Positions 12,868 through 25,500 of a DNA stretch of 64,000 bases are shown here, piece after piece (position 1 is the stretch's first letter; each line of letters opens with the position of its first letter). Under the pieces are notes generated by a model that searched no databases, had not been told where the DNA came from, and saw only the letters and a program-made list of their open reading frames with translations. A program made the translations under genes and the position numbers. Origin of the DNA: Lojkania enalia. Taxonomy: Eukaryota; Ascomycota; Dothideomycetes; Pleosporales. The stretch lies in contig ML986590.1 in assembly GCA_010094045.1 (NCBI GenBank), forward strand, positions 132,382 to 196,381, in the 5' to 3' direction.

Positions 12868-14335
12868 ATGAGTGTGAAATCTGGTATTGATTCTGCCGAA
12901 CCTGATGAAAGAGATATAGATATACGCACCAATGCGCTACCGGAAGATGAAAATATCACAAACTCAATCACAATCGCTGACCTGAAGCGAGCAATTCCCG
13001 CCCATTGTTTTCAGCCATCATACTCAAGATCGCTATTCTATCTTTTTCGAGACTACTTCGTAGTTGCTATACTCGCTAGCTCAGCATGGCTCTATATCCC
13101 GCGTCTCCCGTACACCATAGCGCGCTACATAGCTTGGATAATCTATGGATATATGCAAGGACTCGTGTACACAGGCCTCTGGGTACAATCTTCGAATCCC
13201 CTAGAGTAGAGATTAGGATAGCTTATAACAGCCAATAGGTCCAAGCACATGAATGCGGCCACGGCGCCTTCTCTCCGTCTCGAATCCTCAACGACACCAT
13301 CGGCCTCCTCACGCACTCCTTCCTACTAGTCCCATACTACGGCTGGCGCTCTACGCACCATCGTCACCACCTCTACGCCAATAACCTCGCCAAAGACCAC
13401 AACTACGTGCCCCCAGTACTGACTGAGTACCTCTCAGCGCGCAACATCGAAACCATCGACGAGCTAACCCAAGACGCGCCTTTCAGCACATTACTCCGCC
13501 TCCTCATCCACCAAGCTTTGGGCCTATTAATCTACTTCCTCACAAACATGACGGCCTCGCGCGGCTCCTACATACGCGCACCCTCAAACCACTTCCTCGG
13601 CAACAGTCACATCTACCCATACTCCAGCATCTTCCACGGCTCTGAAGCGCCCTTCATCCTGCTCTCAGACATCGGTATCCTCACCATGCTCTACTTACTC
13701 TGGAAACTAACCTCTTCCATCGGACTTAGTATGGTCGCCTTCCTATACATCCATCCGTACGTGTGGTGCAACCACTGGATCGTCGGGATAACCTACCTCC
13801 ACCACACAGACCCCAAACTACCGAAGTACAGCTCTACGAGCTGGACGTTTGTGCGTGGCACGCTGGCCACAATGGATCGGCGGCGCGGGTGGGTGGGGAA
13901 GCATTTCCTTCACAACATCGCAGACTACCATGTCGTGCATCATTTGTTTCCGTGAGTGACTGATTTTTTTGGCTACAAGTCCCTTAACTCTTAAACCAGG
14001 CCCTTCTTCTCTATTTAAATTAGGTCCCTAGTCCCCTTTAGACCATGCCCCAATCCTCTTCTAAATATTTAGCTTGTTAGATGGAAGATAGATGGTTTTG
14101 AGAATCGAGGCTAAGTCTACGTAGACGCATCCCGCATTACCACACCCCAGAAGCCACCGCCGCAATCGCCCCGCTACTCGGCACAAATTATCATTGTACG
14201 GATCAATCCTTCGTGTCGTCGCTCTGGGCCTCGTTTTCGCAATGCAGGTGGGTAGAAGCAGATGAGAGCGTGGCTTCAGACAAGCAAGTGTATTGGTATA
14301 AGCCAGGCGCGCGTACTGCTAGCGAGAAACAGTAG
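12868..14335 (+). CDS. Delta-12-type (oleate) membrane fatty acid desaturase
   Basis: Endoplasmic-reticulum di-iron desaturase of the FAD2/delta-12 group, which inserts a second double bond into oleoyl chains. Three exons: 12868-13182, 13239-13951, 14125-14335, giving 412 aa, normal for the family. All three histidine boxes are present: HECGH (109-113), HHRHH (145-149) and HVVHH (336-340), with hydrophobic spans between them. The C-terminal exon reads RIPHYHTPEATAAIAPLLGT, as in fungal delta-12 enzymes, and restores the frame after a 173-nt intron. The start at 12868 gives an acidic N-terminus before the first membrane region. A delta-15 or bifunctional specificity cannot be ruled out from sequence alone. 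It is flanked by non-coding DNA with no lipid genes beside it. Confidence 0.9.
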
Positions 14336-15322
14336 GAAGTTGGGGCTGGGCTGGGTTAATGGTGTGAGGAACGTGCTGAGGGTGTTGAGTATGATAGGTG
14401 GGTGGAAAATGTTATATAGTTAAGATAGATACTTAGCATGGGTAGATGGGAGAGATCAGAAGCAATACTTCTTCTACTCAACCAAGAAAAATAGCTAACT
14501 TAGTTCCCTACTTTACCTCAACCGCCGAACCACTTCAAAAAGAAAAAAAAAAAGTCCAAAAAAAAAAAACCATTCAATCTACACTCTTACCTTTCTCGCT
14601 CCGACATTCGATTTCTTACGCGCCCTAGTCGCCATATCTCGGGTTTCCCGTTTCGGAAATACATCCAAGTATCCTCGCCTAGCCCTTTTCGTCATAGTCC
14701 ATATCTATACCTTCTCGGCCCACTATTTTGATAGTAAATTCACATAGTACATTCACAAATGATACCCCATTAAGTCTTACCAACACTACACATTTTTAAA
14801 TAAAGATAGGTAAATACCCAAAACATTGAAGAGGAAATGGATTTCAATAGCACTTGCAATCGCTCAATCTATTTGTATACCAATACCAAGCCATTCTTAA
14901 TAGCCCCCGGCCTCAAACGCCTCATTACGAACCATACCCATTGCTCGTCCCACGCTTCATATCCCGATGCTACCCCTATTACGCGTTCGCACGTTGTGCA
15001 TGCCCGCCAAACCTAGCCAAGAAAGCAACCAAAAAAGTTCAGAGTGGAAACGAAGTCTATCCCCTTATGCAAACGCTATACCAAGCCATGCATTCGCATC
15101 AATCACAGAAAAAGAGGCCGATTTTTGTTTAGAGTATGTCGGAAGCAGTTGTCAAGTCGTTCGAAAGGGAAACCGGGCCGAGATATCGATGCATGTATAG
15201 CGGTTAAAAAAAAACACTTTTTTTTTTTCCGTTTTGAGCATGTCGACATGGCTTTTTACCGAATAGGGGACAGGACGGAGCCGCCTATGCAGCAGGCTAG
15301 ACGACGAGCAGCTACATAACTA
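14336..15322. other. Intergenic, A/T-tract rich
   Basis: Contains long A runs near 14540-14570 and an A9-CAC-T11 hairpin-like stretch at 15206-15228. The overlapping open frames on the plus strand here look incidental. No gene is supported. Confidence 0.55.
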
Positions 15323-15607
15323 TTAGCACACCATCCATCCATTCATTCCTTGAATGCGTACCTCCTCAACACAATCTCCACTGCATTCCGCCCTCCTCCA
15401 CGCCGCAACGCCCAACCCGGCGCACAGCGCCCACACAACTGGTAGACCTGCCTCCGCAGCGCTCGGCTTCTCTGCTTGGGCGGCGATGTGCACAATGCGG
15501 GCGCCAGCGCGCGAGGCGGAGGAGTGGTGGCGGAGGAAGGGGCGCGGGGTTATGGGTAGGCGTGTAGGTATCGGGAGGCGGGCGAAGCGTAGGGCCATGG
15601 TTCTCAT
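15323..15607 (-). CDS. Possible small mitochondrial protein (hypothetical)
   Basis: An ATG at 15607 opens a 94-residue frame in a GC-rich patch that contrasts with its AT-rich surroundings. The N-terminus is rich in Arg/Leu/Pro with no acidic residues (ALRFARLPIPTRLPITPRPF, then RHHSSAS), like a mitochondrial targeting sequence. One hydrophobic span (GLPVVWALCAGLGVAAW) follows and could cross a membrane. I do not recognise the family. All frames on both strands are open over much of this GC-rich block, which weakens the case, and no intron or homologue supports it. It lies on the same strand as the mitochondrial DNA polymerase, about 1 kb downstream of it. Confidence 0.33.
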   Translation of the reverse strand: MRTMALRFARLPIPTRLPITPRPFLRHHSSASRAGARIVHIAAQAEKPSAAEAGLPVVWALCAGLGVAAWRRAECSGDCVEEVRIQGMNGWMVC

Positions 15608-16615
15608 AGTGGTAAGAGAGGCTATCCGTGTTTTTGTTTCTGAAGGGGATAAGGAGGATGTGGAGATCGAGGACTGAGGACTTTGCGGCGTTGCGTGTGT
15701 ATTTCGAGTCTCGCGGTTGGACACTTAAGCAACAAAACCCCACAGAAAAACAGATTTTAATATAACCCTCGCTTCAAGCAGAAAAGAGTAAAGCAGCGAG
15801 CAGAAGCGAGAATGCGGGGGAAAGTACAGTACAGTACAGTACGTAGCGAGCGTAACTCCTTTATGCAGAACGACAGGCGGTATTTATTCGCAAGTGGGTC
15901 GACGTGGTGCGGAAAAAGGAGGCCTCGAAGCCCCAGCACGTTCCTGGACGCCCCGTTGGCTCGCACGCGCCCACCCTCACCCCACGACCGGACAACATGC
16001 ACACCGCAAATTAGCAATTCGTGGGGTGAGGTCAGGCATCCTTGACCTCCCCAGGCCACCAAAGGCTATGCAAACGCATCCTCTGCCATGCCTCAACAGG
16101 CAGCTGACCGATTGTGCTGCCATCCATCGCAGGAATCTAATGCGCTCGTCCACAATCTGAGTTTGTGCGTTGCTGGCAGACTTTCGGCGGGCACCGAGCG
16201 ATTCCTATCGATAGGGATGATCGATCCGCCAGGGAATTTTTGCATGGATGAGGCTCTGACAAAATCTAGATGCAGCCTCGTCTCGTTCAGTGGCCAACGG
16301 CATTGGCATCTTGCGTCGATCCAACGGATTCTAGAACTATCCCTGGAAATAGTCGGTGGAATTCCCATCAAAATTTGCATGCTATGCGATTAGAATAATA
16401 TAGATATACGAAAATTATTATCTTTCGACGAGAGTCGCCGTCCACGCCGAGCAAATAATGCAACATTCCAAGCCCTGCACGCGCCAAATTCCGTTCCGCG
16501 AAATACATATTGTAGTACACTAACCCAAGCCGTTAAATCTATACCGTACACATGCAATATATACAAAGTGCCGCCAAACTCCAGTTACGGCTAAGAAAAG
16601 TCAGACTTTTACACA
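15608..16615. other. Intergenic, downstream of MIP1
   Basis: About 1 kb without a supported gene. It includes a short tandem repeat of AGTAC (four units, 15823-15842). Open frames here occur on both strands with no family resemblance. Confidence 0.55.
15823..15842. repeat. AGTAC pentanucleotide tandem repeat, 4 units
   Basis: Four perfect copies of AGTAC in a row, read directly from the sequence. Probably a simple microsatellite. Confidence 0.9.
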
Positions 16616-19600
16616 TTACGCCCTACCAGCCCACCTCGTCCCGCCCGCGTTCCCATATCTGTGCACCGGATGCCACGACTGTGACTTTGGAGCCTCCCAG
16701 TTCTTGATGAACTTGTTCTGCGTCCAAGGGTCATGGACGGGGAGAAGACGTGCCATTTGCTGGTAGTGGTGGACGATTCGCTCCTCTTCTTCGTCTCCGG
16801 GTGCTTGCTTCGACCTCCTAGATGGCGGCGGTCGCGCCGGCCGGACTGTTTTCACGATTTCGCGTAGTTCCTTATCATCGCTAGAGATCTGCGCTTTGAC
16901 GTAGGCAAGGGCCAACGGGGAAGTAGAATCGACGCCTTCGAGAGCCGCTAAGATTGGAGTCCGCGGCGTATAGGATGATGCAAAGGTTTCGACTCGCGGA
17001 GGATCTTTGGGGATGATGGCTGGATCTAGTCGAGCTGCTTCACCTTTCTTAAGAAGGGCGGTGATATCTAGGGTTTCACCATGGGGGATCTTCTCCTGAT
17101 GGCTTGGAGTCACGCAGTCCATATCCACCTCCTTCCTTAAAACGTGGTCGATGTCAACTGCCGAGAAGTAGGCGCACGATTGAGGCAGCTCGTTGATGCC
17201 CATCTGCTGCGCAAACATGGCCCGCGTCCAGACGTTTGCGACCTGGAGAGCCATTGCTGCCCGGTATTTGTCCTCCTCCTTAACAAGGTAGCGGATCTCG
17301 TCGTGAACGGTGATGGCTAGCCTGCAGTCTAGATTGTAACGCCTAGTAAGGTATTCCATGCTTATAATGAGCAGATGAAGGTAGTCGACGCCAGATGACT
17401 GGATAGCCCAGTTGATTCGGGATGTCATAAAGCCACCCTTAGTGAGGTATCGGCGCATCAATGCCTCAGTAATACCGGCTCCTAAAACAGGCGTCCGGGG
17501 CCGTTCCTGCTCAGCAAAATCTTCAAGTTTATTGAAGACGAAAGATTCGGTGCCTCCCCTCCAGAACGGGGTATCATGCAACTGTTTGCGCGTTGTCTTC
17601 TTACCCTTGGTGTTCTGGTATAGATCATTTGCCGTTTTTGACGTCTCGGCGTCCGTAAGGCTGGGATTGAATTGACGCAAGAGGGTTGCTGCAAACTTCA
17701 GGCCTGCGCCGTAGATTCGGCCATAGTTGAACACCTTCGCGTCGTTCCTTGATATTCCGAGGATGCTTGCCGTTCGGGAATGCAGATCGGTACCTGCTGC
17801 CTTTGTACCTTCCAAAGTCATAAAGCCAATGGCATTGCCACCATGTAATTTAAACGTGGCGTCCCCGACCAAACTTGCAATCCATAGCTCTTGAGAGTCT
17901 ACGTCAGCCCCGACGAAGCAGTAGCCTTGTGGCGCTCGAACCATTGACTTGAGCTCTGATCCGACACGGTTGGCTTTTGCGTTGCTTGCTGTAAGCCATG
18001 TATTTTCAACGGCTCGACGAGTGACCGTGCCCATCGGGATGATCTGCGGGAGAATGAAGCCGACTTTCCCTTTGCCGCTAGGCGAAGGTGATGCTAGTTT
18101 TGGAGTATTTGATATCTCCTCAGTGTAGACAACCATTTGAGACATGATTCTATCCCTTGCGCTAATCCAGTACGAGCACGACGCATTCATTTCCAGTGCC
18201 TCCTTTGCATACGCGTACTCGGATGTAAGTTTGCCCTTCTCGAAGTACTGCAGGTAGCCTTTTGCTAAAGGATTTGCACATCTTGCAAGAGGGCCATCTT
18301 TGTGCGGAATCTTATAGTACAGATGCTTTGTGTCGCCGCGAAGCCTTACATCCTCTTCTTCCGACATGTCTAGCTCTTTCAGGCCTTTCGAACCGTAGAG
18401 GAAAGCCTCATCCATAGGCACTTGATACGTCCAGCCGTACTTATCTGACCACACCAGAGGATACCCGTCCCATGCCAGCTTGAGCAGTAGCGGGGCTATC
18501 CTTGTTCGTACCGTGAGATTCATTGGTGCATTATTGTTCGCAAAAAGGTCCTTGTACCATTTTGGCGTTCCAGGTTTCTTCTGGCGGGCTGCTGGTCGAG
18601 GAGGATCTCCCTTCTTCTTCCCCTTTACCATCTTTACTTCCTGGCCTGACCAGTCCAGCTGGTTCAGCCAAGGATCATTCAAATATGCGTCAGGATTTTC
18701 CTTGACTTCCAATGCTTTCTCCGCCAGGCTCATTAGACGTTCCCGAACAGCATCTTCAAGCCTGTGATATGTCGCCTCAGCATTCGCAATATATGCATCC
18801 CAGGTTTCATTTACTGGAAGGATCTCTGCGGCTAGAAATCGGAGTGCTGCAAAACTGACAGGGTGGGGGCAGGTATCTAGGAAAAGAGGAAAGACTTTTT
18901 GATAGACCCGATGCGTAATTTCGACGTCAGCAGCACAGTAGTCGAGGAGCTCCTCCAACCTGTCGCAAATCCCGTGTCGATCTAATTCGCCAAAATATTC
19001 CCGCCGCGCCTTATCAATAGTAATGTTGCAGTGAAATTTAGCAACGTCACGCAGCGAGTTGATAGCACTTCTTCCTATCCATAACTCCTCCTCTTCGTCG
19101 GGTATTGCACCCGACTCGAGCAGGGCCGACAGATCTGCACTCACCTCCGACTTTGCAATCTTCTCCCTCAACTCCCGGCTCTTGTTGTGCTTCATCCAAG
19201 ACGGTCGTTGCCGAGAGCACATTCCATTTGAAGCAACGTGCAGCGACATGGTATCGACGAAGGAGTTCTTCGACTGACAGATATCATATTCCTCCGCTAT
19301 CCGTGCTCTATCGTACCCGATGTTATGCCCGACTATTATCCGCGGCTGCAACGGGTCGCCCAAAGGAATCAGATGTCTGTCTGATATCGATTCACCGAGC
19401 AGCCATGGTGATATCCAAGCATACCAAGTGGTAGGGCTAACGGCGCAGGCCATGCATGCAAAGGACGTCTCCTTCCACATGACTTCGGTATCAAACGTCA
19501 ACATGGTCTCGTTTGGCGCATCGACGGCCTCAGTCGTCCCATCACTATTGTACTTTGTCCAACCACTCCGCCTTACCCACTTTCGAGGTTTTGGCGGAGG

Positions 19601-20111
19601 ATTCGCCCAGGCCAGACTTTTCGCCATGCTCAGATAGGGTTCCGCGGCATCCATGCCCAGCTTGTGAAAGTGTTCGTCCAGCGTCGCGCCCCGGAGTTCG
19701 GGTAGGTCAAAGGCGACTGGCGGGGTCGAGTCCTGGTTCTTTCCCAGCAAGTCATGGCGAGTGAGGTGATCCTTGGAGAGGGCTACGAGTTCAGGAGGCG
19801 GTGATGTGCTTGCGCCGGGGAACACTTGGACGTGGACATGGCTGCTGAGCTGCTGCACTCCTATCTCATTGTATCGAGCGTCGGATGGCACTTGTGGTAA
19901 AGTCAGCAAACATAAAAGGCGCCATCAGACAATCGAGCATACCAGCTAAGCTCCTGGATTTTAGTTCGGTACCGTCGTCTTCTCTCCTAGGTTGTACCGT
20001 AGCGAGACATCTTCGCGAGGCAAGCAATGTAGGGGTGGAAGCAGAGACTCGAGAAGCCCGTGGTCGCACGACCAATTTCGCAGCGCACACTGGGCGACGG
20101 CTGCAGCGCAT
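16616..20111 (-). CDS. MIP1: Mitochondrial DNA polymerase gamma catalytic subunit
   Basis: Family A DNA polymerase that replicates mitochondrial DNA in the matrix. Two exons, 20111-19943 and 19890-16616, give 1146 aa. The intron joins a targeting exon to the conserved core at VPSDARYNEIGVQQL. The first exon is Arg/Ser-rich with RRCLATVQ, a plausible presequence cleavage region; the ATG at 20111 is the first in frame. Proofreading motifs are present: DTE (about residue 190), GHNIGYDRAR (about 244) and YCAADVEIT (about 374). Polymerase motifs are ADVDSQELW (A, about 719), RNDAKVFNYGRIYGAG (B, about 771) and VHDEIRYLV (C, about 918). A basic insert (KGKKKGDPPRPAARQKK) and a C-terminal extension beyond motif C are typical of fungal Mip1. 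All catalytic residues look intact. It is divergent from the RING-finger gene, sharing a promoter region of about 325 bp. Confidence 0.95.
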
Positions 20112-20435
20112 ATTCGAGTACAGTGGCCGACGCGTCACTTCATGCCGGCGACAGAGTAATATCTTTGCGGAGGTAGCGGAGTGGCGTCCGTAGTGATGAT
20201 AGTAGTCTAGAGTTGTAGAGTTCTAGCGTCATGGAAGCTCCAGCGGGCTGGTCTTGGCACCGCATGTAGGCTGGGAGATTGTGTTTCTGCGCTTCTGCGG
20301 GATGCACATCATCTGTGGCACCCGGCGCCCCGAGAGACCTAGGCTAGGACTAGGATCGTCTCTTCGGATCGAGGCCTGGCCTGCCTGCACAGCTGCTGCC
20401 ACCCTCGACTTCACCACCAGAGCCCGTCCTGCACC
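20112..20435. promoter_or_regulatory. Shared intergenic promoter between MIP1 and the RING-finger gene
   Basis: A 324-bp gap separates the two divergent start codons, so it must hold the promoters and 5' leaders of both genes. I see no TATA box or named factor site that I would defend. Confidence 0.6.
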
Positions 20436-21499
20436 ATGCCCCCAAGCCCTTGCCCGGACGTCACCTACACAATGTCTGCCCCAGATTCTGTTGAAGGCAG
20501 TTTGCCGCCGACACACGCTCACTTACCAAACCAAGATCCAGACCCAGACCTAGACCTAAGGTCGGCCCTGCTCCACGACCTCCAGCATTTCACCGAACGA
20601 CGCTTCTGGGACCCCTCGCCCCCTCCCTTTCGCGCGTATTCGCAGGGCAACACCCCGGACGTCAATCCAAACTCCTACTTCGAAGATCAACACGCCTCAA
20701 GCGGACTCTGGACCCCGCCAACGCTATTCCCTGGCTCCCTCGAATTCGACCCCCACAGCGCTGGGGACGTCCACGCTCCGTTTGGATACACCTGGCCGGA
20801 GTTCTCCCCCAGGTACGAGCCTCCATCCCCTGGCGCGCCGCCCTTCTCGCCTTCGAGGATCTCTCCGATGCCGCCCGCGCGCTCCGCACGCCTACCCAAC
20901 GGCTACGTCGACCTGACGAGCGAGCCGGACCCGCCAGAGCCCCAGCGGCCGCAACAGAAACGGCAGTCACCTACGCCAGGCCCGTCTTCAAAGCGGTTAA
21001 AGCGTAACGACGGCACGGCAGCAGATCAGCACACAAAGACGCCTCCCGCAAAGATCGAGGAAATTGACCTGTCGGATGGCAAGGCATCTGTACAGAACAT
21101 TCTCCAGAAGCAGCGCGCCGACGCCGTCAAAGCGCAGCTGAAGCCTGAGGAGAAGGCCACGACGTTCAACAACTTCACCTGCGTCATCTGCATGGATACC
21201 CCGACCGATATCACAGCTACCTCGTGTGGTGAGTAGCTGCCAATATACCCACTCTCTCCTCCTCATGTACTGACTAGCTGTTCTCAGGCCACCTCTTCTG
21301 CCATACCTGTCTCATGGAAGCTCTCATCGCTGGCGAGAACCGCTCGGGTCCCGGCGAACCCAAACGCTCGCAGTGCCCCGTCTGCCGGAAGTTCATAAAT
21401 CGCTCCAAGCCGCAGGACATCATACCGCTAATGCTGAAGAAAGGATTAGCCACACAGCCGAGGAAGAACTCAACCGCCACGTCTTCAAAGGTACCGTAA
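20436..21499 (+). CDS. RING-finger protein with SUMO-interacting motifs, SLX8-like ubiquitin ligase
   Basis: Probable nuclear SUMO-targeted ubiquitin ligase. Two exons, 20436-21228 and 21288-21499, give 334 aa. The C-terminal C3HC4 RING reads C249-x2-C252, C264-G-H266, C269-x2-C272 and C294-P-V-C297; the intron falls inside the RING at Gly265. Upstream is a long Pro/Ser-rich disordered region with two SIM-like cores, VDLT followed by SEPD (158-165) and IDLSDG (210-215), plus a basic SSKRLKR patch that may be a nuclear signal. This order (SIMs then C-terminal RING) matches Slx8/RNF4 proteins that ubiquitinate SUMO-modified targets at DNA damage. An internal ATG at 20472 is an alternative start. 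The C-terminus after the RING is short (QDIIPLMLKKG and a Ser/Thr tail). Other SIM-bearing RING ligases remain possible. Confidence 0.75.
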
Positions 21500-22572
21500 C
21501 ATTGAAAAGGCGTGGATTTTTGTGAAATTTTTTCTTTTAAATAAATATTTTTTTTTTTCGTCTGGCTATATGAAGGCATTTACTAAAATAGAGTTACGCA
21601 TAGTCTCGTCCAAGAACCAAGAATCTCAGAAGGAATAAGCCGAGGACTTCAATATTCAGTCATGCGATCTCAGAAGAATTGCGCTAAATGGGTGTTACAA
21701 ACCCAGAACGTGGAGGGAGACAGCATGTATGCATGATTTGCTGACGAGGATGGATATCCTCTTATGACCGAAGGAATAGCATTTGTACGATAACACGACA
21801 GACATAATGGCACATGGGCAAATGAATAGATGGGTACTAGACTTGTCCGGATAAATGTAAATTATACAGCACGTTATGCCGATCAAGTAGCCAGGTATTT
21901 TAATCGAGCATGGCACAATGCAGGGACCATCTATATTTCGACAGAGCTGCAATAGAATGAACAATGGTTCATAACCTAGCGTACAATCACAGACATGATA
22001 GCAGCAACAGGTCGTGAACGTTAGTCATCAAACACACTTTCCTTTCCTGTGTCTCGGTCATGTGATTCATGTTATCATGAGATTGTTCCCAAAAGCAAAT
22101 ATCTAATCATTCACAATACCGAATCAGCCCAGCAGTACACCCTTAACGAGGCTATATCCCCCATCACAATCATTTCTTAGGTTCCATCTCTTGTCATGCC
22201 TCCCAGAAGATTTTATTTCTATTACATCGTATCAAAATAACCTGCTCCTATCACTTTTAACCCTCACCTTCGCCGTCAAATCCGCACATAAATCTCGTAT
22301 CAAACCTTAACTTGAAACAATTCGCACGTGAATATTCCCAAGCATCTCCTCTCAAATCCTAAAACCTGAAAATCCCAAAACCCCAAGGGCAATCTGCAAG
22401 AAGCCAGTAAAGGAATATCTCAAAGTACTCGACCTTTAGCAAGCCAGTCCCACAAACTTCGTCTATCATTGCACGATTACCACCGCTACTATTTCAATAC
22501 TCAATCTTACCAGTCCGTCCTCGATGTTTTAATATACAGAGTATTCCAGCTGTATTAATGCTACTCTTTCGG
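21500..22572. other. Intergenic, no supported gene
   Basis: Lies between the 3' end of the RING-finger gene and the 3' end of the NLR gene (convergent). It is AT-rich, with a T-rich tract at about 21525-21560. The only sizeable frame (21695-21964, minus) has no recognisable features. Confidence 0.6.
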
Positions 22573-25500
22573 CTATTTATCAGCTCTACGATACATTGCA
22601 ACTAGAGAGCCTATATCCCTACTCTCCCAATCCATTGCGGCAGCCCTAAGCCACTCCAACATCTGATCTCTCTTAGCAATCAGCAAATCCTTCTTGAACC
22701 TCTTCTTCGCATTCTCTAAAGCAACCGCATCGTCGGCGTGACGCATCTTCAAGTGCTCAAACTCCTTCTCCATAGCTTCCTGGGCATGTTGCTGCTCTGC
22801 TATCCAACTCCTACTAGGAACGCGGAAGTCTTCTACGCGTGCCTTGGAGTGGCACGAGTGGCACATGTCTCGACCCAAGGCGTCTCTGACGACGTAGCGG
22901 TATCCGCGGATTAAGGTTTCGTTTCGATAATCGCCGGGGGTGCAAATATCGCAAAAGAAGAAATGGTATACGGGAGGTTTGGAGGCGAGAGTTGGGTCAT
23001 ACACAGACGAGACTTCAAACGCTACAGATGCACGAGCGTAGTCTCTGGCCCAGTACAGCAGCCTGCCAAGTAAATTCCAATCGGACTTCACAGTTAGATC
23101 GATAGCACTAACAGAAAGCCCTTCTCCTGCCAGCATCTTTTCCTTCAGTTCTTCGAGGATGCTGTTGCGGAGGTGCGAGACAGCGAGCTCATCGGAGACA
23201 AAGGGTGAGCCGCCAGTCTTTTCAAGCGTGAAGCATGCGTCAGCGAGACTTGGATCCGTCTTCCTAAATTGAGTAGCCCAAAAGACCGGAGTTCGAGCCG
23301 CGTCATCGAGGTAATTGACATCGGCACCCTTTTCAAGTAGGAATTTGATGATGTCTGCTTTGCTAGGAGGAGGCTTGAGGCCGAGGAAGTATAAACTCAA
23401 TGCATTCCGAGTATTGCGCTTTTGATGCCAAAGGATTCGTGCTCGCTCGCAAAACTCTTTAATGGTCGCCACCGAAAGTGGCGTTAGAAGAGATGGATCA
23501 CCACCGATCGAGATCGTGCGTCGTACTCCGAGACCGAAAGTTAGGGGGTCTGTGTCAGGAGGCTGTGCGCCATTCACGTCTTCGTCTAGGCCCTCTTTCG
23601 ACCACCCGAACCTGACCATCCTTAGAGGGTCGGATTGAGGACTTGCCTTTCCCGTCTCGATGATTCCATGTGCAGCCAGTTGAGCAGTTCGGAGATACCC
23701 GGCGAGAACGGCTAGGTAAAGACTGGATTGGTGCCACGGTAACTTACAAAACGGAGAATCTCTGATGTCATGTACGATTATTTGGTGGATATCGGCACCC
23801 AAGTAGCAGGTAGCTTCTTTTTGGAGGGAAGTGAGGACATCCAACAGACGAGTTAGCAAGGCTAGCACAACGTCTGAGTTGCTGCTTTGTAATGCAGGTG
23901 TGATCGCACTGAAAATGGGGCCGATTCGGGCCTCAAGCTTTCTGGACGATGGTTTTGCTTTTGCAGAGACCGAGGATGACTTATTTCCGTTCGAATAGAA
24001 GGTCTCTTCATCAACGTTAGTGTCAAGAAGTTGCCTGAGGGGGTCCAATCGCCCGTCTCGGGCTGCTGAAGTTAATGCAAAACCCCAGTATGCAGAAGCT
24101 ACTGAGTCATCAGCTTGTGATCGCAATGTCGTCATTACATCCCAGAGCGGTCCGCTCATGTTGGGCATGAGAGAGTCAATGCCGAAGGGCGATTCGCGAA
24201 TGGAGTCACATTCGTCCGCTATAGTCAGTGTTAACATATCTCGCCCAACTCACTTGATGATCGACTCACCGTCCTTAAAAATAGCGCCCTCTTCGAGAAG
24301 ATAAATGGCCATTTCGATGTTATCCTCTTCAACAGCTATTGCCAATGGGGTCTTGCCGTCTAGGTCAGGGGCATCCAATTCGGCACCAAATTGAATTAAT
24401 AATTTCATGATATCTAGCCGTCTGCCCCTTGCTGCATAATGGACTGGTTTTTGGGGCAAAAGATTGCCCCCGGTTTCATTTAAGGCGCTTCCGTTAACAG
24501 AATCTAAGATGAGAAATACGAGACCTTCTGAAACTGTACTAACATGGTCTTCATCCAATGCCCAATGCAAAGCATTACTGCGATGGCCGGTATCGGGAGA
24601 CACCGAAGTGCATTTTGGATCAGCACCCATTCCGTCGACCAGATAGCTCACAGCGTCGGCATGATCAAATTTAACGGCATAATTAAGGGGGGTGCCATAC
24701 CGACCTGCAAGGCAGTTCACGTCAATACCTTGAACGAGTAAGGTTTGTAGCTGTTCTAACAAACCATTAGCTGCACAGTAATGTACAGGTAGACAACCAG
24801 CCAGATCGATTTTGTTCCTCGATGATACTTGAATCATGTTTTTGAAGTTGCTCGATACCGGTATCATAGAGAGTAATGACGAAACAAGTTCTTTCGGTCG
24901 CTTTGTATAGTCGGCGACTTTTCGAAAATGTACTGGCCATTCAGAGCTTGCATATTGCAAGAACTTCCACAATGCAGGATTGTTGGACCCTTCACAATCC
25001 CCTTTGGAAAACTCATTTAGGTTGAGGTACGTAAGACACGTGCTGGCCAATTCGGCATTTGACTCTAGAATACCCATGTAGAACATGGGGGTCAGTTTCT
25101 GCACCGTAGGCGAAACGAGAAACTCCCTGACGGAAAAGTGGCTTAAATGTACCCTACCACTCTTGAGTACGACAAGGCCTTCTCCGTATCGCAATAGGTC
25201 CATAGGATCAGTCAATACTGCCTCCTCTTCATAGTTCTCCTGTCCAGGCTCAATCGCGATAGCCTCAGCCAGCTCTGTCACTTTCAACGGCCGGACAGCA
25301 TGCGTCAACCAGCGAAGCAGTCTCTGGATATAAATAATATCCTCTTCATCATGCTGAGCTTGCAGGTTCTCGAGCATCCTAGAATATGTTTCGTCTAGGC
25401 CTTTTGGAAGTTTGTTCAGAGAATTACGGATAGCCTTGTCTGTCTTCAACTTTTGAAGTTGATCGACTTGGCATCGTACCCATTGAAACATTCCATCTGC

